Shown here one piece after another: positions 4,212-6,190 of a stretch of DNA of 6,190 nt. Numbering within the stretch: the stretch's first letter is position 1; every line of letters begins with the position of its first letter. The position numbers and the translations under genes were made by a program. Under the pieces are notes generated by a model. That model saw nothing but the letters and a program-made list of their open reading frames with translations, was not told the DNA's origin and ran no database searches. The stretch covers positions 3,619 through 9,808 of the forward strand of contig DMUR01000008.1 of NCBI GenBank assembly GCA_003476885.1, in the 5' to 3' direction. The DNA comes from Chloroflexota bacterium. Its GTDB lineage: Bacteria; Chloroflexota; Limnocylindria; Limnocylindrales; Limnocylindraceae.

Positions 4212-5141
4212 ATGGCGCGAATCTTTCTTACGGGTGGGTCGGGCTTTGTCGGGAGTCACGTTCTCCCTGCGCTCTTGGAGGCTGGCCATCAGGTCGTGGC
4301 GCTCGCGCGAACGCCGCGCGCTGCAGCGGCGATCTCTCAACGCAACGTCGCCCATGCGGCGCGCCTGACGACACGCATCGGTGACGTCACGGATCCAGCA
4401 ACACTCCCCGCCGCCCTCGCTGGTTGCGACGCCGTCGTGCACCTTGTGGCGCTCGCGCGCGACTGGAACAAAGGCGCTGACCTCTTGCGCGTCAATACGG
4501 CTGGGACTGAGTCGCTGATCGCAGCCGCATCCGCTGCCGGAGTCACGCGCTTCGTGCATCTCGGCGCACTCGGCGTCCAGGACCGAGAGGAACTTCACTA
4601 CGCGAAGTCAAAGGCACGTGCGGAGCGCGCCGTCCGCGAGTCGTCGCTCGACTGGACAATCCTGAAGCCGAGCCTCATCTGGGGTGAGCGCGATGGTTTC
4701 TTCAATATTGTTGCAGCGCTCGTCAAGATTCCAGCCCCCGCGGTTCCGGTCCCTGGGAACGGGAAGAGTCGCTTCCAGCCGGTCTGGGTTGGCGACGTCG
4801 CCCGTGCGGTCGTGCAGGTACTTGGCGATCCAAGGAGCGTTCGCCGCTCGTATGAACTTGGTGGTCCTCGCTACTGGACCTACACCGAGATCACCCAGGA
4901 GGTGGCGCGCGCCCTTGGCAAGCGGCGCATCGTGATCCCAATGCCCGTCCCGCTGATCAGCCTTGTCGCGGGAGTCTCCGAAGCGATCCGGCTCCCATTC
5001 CCTGTCGCAACAGACCAGTTGCGACAGTTGGCACTAGATAACATCGGGGCAACGGACGCCGTTGAGCGAGAGCTCGGTTTCGTTCCGCGAGATATGGGGG
5101 GTCGGCTCAGCTACCTGCGCCGCAAGATCTCCCAGCAGTAG
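4212..5141 (+). CDS. Atypical SDR, NAD(P)-binding protein of the NDUFA9-like (complex I accessory) group
   Basis: Rossmann-fold protein of 309 residues. The dinucleotide-binding motif TGGSGFVGS (7-15) is followed by LARTP (31-35), GDVTD (57-61) and the DAVVHLVALA segment (73-82). YAKSK (130-134) gives the SDR YxxxK pair; the usual upstream serine region reads HLGALG (116-121). QPVWVGDVARAV (189-200) and SYELGGPRYWTYTEI (213-227) are typical of the extended-type C-terminal half in NDUFA9-like/epimerase-like proteins. Bacterial members are often annotated as complex I NDUFA9 subunit family or NAD-dependent epimerase, usually without a proven substrate; no complex I gene is in this window. The start at 4212 is chosen for its strong Shine-Dalgarno and because the motif normally begins a few residues in. 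pepA follows after 12 bases, probably in one operon. Confidence 0.85.
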   Translation: MARIFLTGGSGFVGSHVLPALLEAGHQVVALARTPRAAAAISQRNVAHAARLTTRIGDVTDPATLPAALAGCDAVVHLVALARDWNKGADLLRVNTAGTESLIAAASAAGVTRFVHLGALGVQDREELHYAKSKARAERAVRESSLDWTILKPSLIWGERDGFFNIVAALVKIPAPAVPVPGNGKSRFQPVWVGDVARAVVQVLGDPRSVRRSYELGGPRYWTYTEITQEVARALGKRRIVIPMPVPLISLVAGVSEAIRLPFPVATDQLRQLALDNIGATDAVERELGFVPRDMGGRLSYLRRKISQQ

Positions 5142-5153
5142 CGAGGGGGATCT

Positions 5154-6190
5154 ATGCGATTCAACGTCAGCGCAAGTGGTCTCAGCGGAGCAACGGGGCG
5201 CGGCGGAGTGCTCGCAGCCCCGCTAATCAAAGAGAAGGGCCAGTCGGCACACACCACAGAGATTGATCGCCGCAGTGGCGGCCAACTCACGGCGCTTCGT
5301 GCCGTTGGGGAGGGGAGCGCGACGCGCTTCCACTTCTCTTCGTCTCCAGCCGGAACCCTACCCGCCGACCAGCTGCTCTTCGCCGGCCTCGGTAGCGCAG
5401 AGAGCCTCGACCGGCAGGCGATCGTTCGCTGGGCGGCGGCGGTCACGCGCAAACTCGCAGGGCGAAACATCCGTCGGCTCGTCATTGACGCCGCACCGAT
5501 CGTTGCGGCACTGAAAGGGGCCTCTCCGGCACTTCGCGCAAACGGTGGTGCGTCATTCGGTGAAGGGATCAACGCGTCGTCAAAGGTGAAGCTTGACGCC
5601 GCAGTGCTCGCCGTTGAGTTGATTGTTCGCGGTGTGATTGAAGGATCATTTCATGAAGGCCTGGACGGGAAGAGTCAGGTCGATGCGTTTCCTGCGCCAC
5701 TTGAGAGCGTCGAGATCCTCCTCCCAACAGGGAGTGATCTAACAGCGGCGAAGGCGGCGGTACGGCGCTCCGAGATCATCGCCGACGGCACGGTCCGCAC
5801 GAAGCGCTGGGCGAACCGTCCGGCGAATGAGATGCCGCCGCTCGGCATTGCAGAAGAGGCGCGCGACCGCGCACGTGCCGTCGGACTTCGCGCGCGAATC
5901 ATTGGCGCACGTGAACTTGAGCGCATGGGCGCCGGCATGCTGATGGCGGTTGGACGCGGTTCAGAGAACCCTCCGTGCATGGTCGTCCTCTCTGGCGGCG
6001 CACCCCGCGCTAAAGATCCGCTCGGTCGCCGCCTTGCCATGGTTGGCAAGGGCGTCTGCTTTGACACTGGTGGAATCTCCATCAAGCCTGCAGACGGTAT
6101 GGAAGAGATGAAGATGGATAAGAATGGCGCGATTGCGGTACTCGAAGCGGCGGCCACCGTTGCACAGCTAGATCCCGGTCGCGTGATCCA
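5154..6190 (+). CDS. pepA: Leucyl aminopeptidase (peptidase family M17), 3' end outside window
   Basis: Cytosolic two-metal aminopeptidase, normally a hexamer, that removes N-terminal residues from peptides. Reading from ATG 5154 gives 345 open residues to the right edge, against about 500 usual. Residues 1-140 fit the N-terminal M17 macro-like domain; RWANRPANEM (218-227) is the NxPxN block that opens the catalytic domain. VGKGVCFDTGGISIKP holds K299, D304 and K311, and MKMD holds D322. The spacings (5, 12, 23) equal those of E. coli PepA K270, D275, K282 and D293. After D322 the sequence is KNGAIAV instead of the common MxGAAAV. The later metal ligands and the bicarbonate-site arginine lie beyond the edge. 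GAGGGGG just upstream (5143-5149) is the ribosome binding site. Probably co-transcribed with the SDR gene. Confidence 0.92.
   Translation, partial: MRFNVSASGLSGATGRGGVLAAPLIKEKGQSAHTTEIDRRSGGQLTALRAVGEGSATRFHFSSSPAGTLPADQLLFAGLGSAESLDRQAIVRWAAAVTRKLAGRNIRRLVIDAAPIVAALKGASPALRANGGASFGEGINASSKVKLDAAVLAVELIVRGVIEGSFHEGLDGKSQVDAFPAPLESVEILLPTGSDLTAAKAAVRRSEIIADGTVRTKRWANRPANEMPPLGIAEEARDRARAVGLRARIIGARELERMGAGMLMAVGRGSENPPCMVVLSGGAPRAKDPLGRRLAMVGKGVCFDTGGISIKPADGMEEMKMDKNGAIAVLEAAATVAQLDPGRVI

Noticed and set aside
1..6190. Defence island, toxin-antitoxin, mobile element, CRISPR or tRNA signals
   Set aside because: No transposase, integrase, array-like repeats, target-site duplications or cloverleaf-type sequence was seen; base use looks even across the window.

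Overview
The window is high-GC bacterial chromosome (roughly 60-65% by eye) with seven protein genes, tightly packed. No mobile element, CRISPR array, rRNA or tRNA was seen. Three features suggest a non-proteobacterial lineage: a class II (B12-dependent) ribonucleotide reductase, a ResC/CcsA-type cytochrome c assembly protein, and a mix of genes with strong Shine-Dalgarno sites and genes that look leaderless. Chloroflexota or a neighbouring phylum is my best guess. That guess is inference; no marker gene here settles it.

Layout. Minus strand, read right to left: a NYN-domain nuclease-like gene (2705-2193), a small membrane zinc-ribbon protein (2183-1734) and the cytochrome c assembly gene ccsB (1731-796). 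These are spaced by 9 and 2 bp and probably form one operon. A 283-bp intergenic region follows, carrying what look like paired NrdR boxes, a good sigma70-type promoter and a structured leader. Then comes the start of nrdJ (512 to beyond the left edge). Plus strand: a HAD-IIA (NagD-like) phosphatase (2712-3536) starts head-to-head with the NYN gene, only 6 bp apart. It ends tail-to-tail with a LysE/RhtB-type transporter on the minus strand (4168-3533), their stop codons overlapping. Divergent from the transporter is a plus-strand pair 12 bp apart: an atypical SDR of the NDUFA9-like group (4212-5141) and a leucyl aminopeptidase of family M17 (5154 to beyond the right edge).

Main points for a second look. 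(1) Three genes without a Shine-Dalgarno site (HAD, zinc ribbon, LysE) all have a TAnnnT hexamer ending exactly 6 nt before the ATG. This is the arrangement expected for leaderless transcripts; one hexamer even uses the stop codon of the upstream gene. (2) The nrdJ control region has two NrdR-like boxes sharing a perfect 11-bp inverted repeat, next to a TTGACG-17-TACGAT promoter, followed by two strong hairpins before the ribosome binding site. (3) The membrane zinc-ribbon protein next to ccsB is unrecognised and may be a lineage-specific partner in cytochrome c assembly. No clearly new multi-gene system (defence, toxin-antitoxin, secondary metabolism) is visible; most genes are housekeeping types.
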